This document shows positions 21,472-21,979 of a DNA stretch of 21,979 nt, piece after piece; positions within the stretch are counted from its first letter, which is position 1, and the number at the start of each line of letters is the position of its first letter. This stretch comes from Syntrophomonadaceae bacterium (GTDB lineage: Bacteria; Bacillota_D; Dethiobacteria; DTU022), in assembly GCA_003562605.1 (NCBI GenBank), contig PWUG01000334.1, positions 1-21,979 of the forward strand, read 5' to 3'. The notes under the pieces were generated by a model that saw only the letters and a list, made by a program, of their open reading frames with translations, did not search any database and was not told the DNA's origin. A program made the translations under genes and the position numbers.

Positions 21472-21979
21472 GTGCAGATTGACAAAATTATTATTGGAGT
21501 TCCCCGCGAGATAATGCCCGGGGAGAAAAGAGTGGCAGCTATTCCTGATACAGTAGGTAAGATGGTTTCCGCAGGAGCGCGTGTCCTGGTAGAGGCCGGC
21601 GCAGGAGCAGGTGCTTACATTGATGACGAGAGTTTTAAAGAAAAAGGGGCGGAAATAATCTCGGATGTCCGCGAAATTTATAAGCAGGCGAGCATTATTA
21701 TAAAGGTCAAAGAGCCTCGTTACCATGAAGAATTAGGTAAGCATGAGGCCGAACTATTTCCCGAAAATGGTGTGATAATCAGTTTCCTGCACCCGGCACA
21801 CTCTGTAAACCACGAAGGTATAAAAATTCTTGCTAAAAGAGGGATTACCGGATATACCCTGGATGGTATTCCGCGGATTTCAAGAGCCCAGCAAATGGAC
21901 TCTTTAACGTCTATGAGTACAGTAGCCGGATACAAAGCAGTCATTTTTGCCGCCAACAACCTGGGACGTTTCATTCCAA
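21472..21979 (+). CDS. pntAA: NAD(P) transhydrogenase, alpha subunit part 1 (partial)
   Basis: The first 169 codons are visible; the gene runs off the right edge. The protein begins MQIDKIIIGVPREIMPGEKRVAAIP, has VLVEAGAGAGAYI and VIISFLHPAH, and then GYTLDGIPRISRAQQMDSL and AGYKAVIFAANNLGRFIP. The ISRAQxMD segment and the spacing that follows distinguish the transhydrogenase alpha subunit from alanine dehydrogenase, which shares the fold. The full enzyme couples hydride transfer between NADH and NADP+ to proton movement across the membrane; this part is the cytoplasmic NAD(H)-binding domain. The GTG at 21472-21474 has GGGGG about 6-8 bases upstream; the GTG at 21463 lies inside that site. 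Confidence 0.88.
   Translation, partial: MQIDKIIIGVPREIMPGEKRVAAIPDTVGKMVSAGARVLVEAGAGAGAYIDDESFKEKGAEIISDVREIYKQASIIIKVKEPRYHEELGKHEAELFPENGVIISFLHPAHSVNHEGIKILAKRGITGYTLDGIPRISRAQQMDSLTSMSTVAGYKAVIFAANNLGRFIP

Noticed and set aside
21472..21979. Alanine dehydrogenase
   Set aside because: The N-terminal part is similar, but IPRISRAQQMDSL and the following AGYKAV ... NNLGRF are those of the transhydrogenase alpha subunit.
1..21979. CRISPR arrays, tRNA or rRNA genes, insertion sequences, toxin-antitoxin or defence genes
   Set aside because: No repeated spacer pattern, cloverleaf, transposase motif or such gene was seen on reading through both strands.

Overview
The window looks like chromosome of an anaerobic Gram-positive bacterium of the Bacillota (Clostridia-type). 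The reasons are strong GGAGG ribosome binding sites, frequent GTG and TTG starts, tightly overlapping genes (ATGA, TAATG), a split glycine decarboxylase (GcvPA + GcvPB), a tandem glycine riboswitch with a terminator like the one known from Bacillus subtilis gcvT, and a clostridial NuoE/NuoF-type iron-sulfur flavoprotein module. The species cannot be named from the sequence. All genes lie on the minus strand except the last, partial one. I see no tRNA, rRNA, CRISPR array, insertion sequence or phage gene.

Layout in order of transcription on the minus strand, from right to left: (1) An NmrA-type NAD(P)-binding protein and a small cupin (21180-19928). (2) A glycine cleavage and lipoylation operon of about 9.6 kb behind a tandem glycine riboswitch (19662-9778): gcvT, gcvH, gcvPA, gcvPB, two radical SAM proteins matching the two-component lipoyl synthase LipS1/LipS2, an octanoyltransferase/lipoate ligase (LipM type), dihydrolipoamide dehydrogenase, and an AcoX-like NAD-kinase-fold protein. 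(3) A three-gene NADH-oxidoreductase module (NuoE, NuoF, HoxU/NuoG-N-terminal type; 9619-6515) with no catalytic hydrogenase or formate dehydrogenase subunit beside it. (4) A run starting with an asparagine-synthetase-like protein that lacks the glutaminase cysteine, then two HAD phosphatases, a sirtuin, a 58-residue membrane protein, a GNAT acetyltransferase and a CBS-pair protein (6294-1425). (5) A class I/II aminotransferase followed by the start of a thiamine pyrophosphokinase (1323 to the left edge). On the plus strand at the right edge is the N-terminal third or so of an NAD(P) transhydrogenase alpha subunit (from 21472) behind an extended -10 promoter and a structured leader.

Region 2 is the most coherent system. 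Glycine in the cell should relieve termination at 19434-19478. The operon would then make all four proteins of the glycine cleavage complex (P as PA+PB, T, H, L) and also the enzymes that put the lipoyl arm on GcvH: LipM attaches octanoate, LipS1/LipS2 insert two sulfurs. It is thus a self-contained, self-lipoylating unit that uses the non-LipA lipoyl synthase first characterised in Thermococcus kodakarensis. The AcoX-like protein in the last position is a candidate extra partner of unknown role. The other unusual points are an AsnB-like enzyme with an eroded glutaminase site, a ferredoxin-type cluster motif with Asp in place of its fourth Cys, and a possibly regulatory leader before the transhydrogenase gene.
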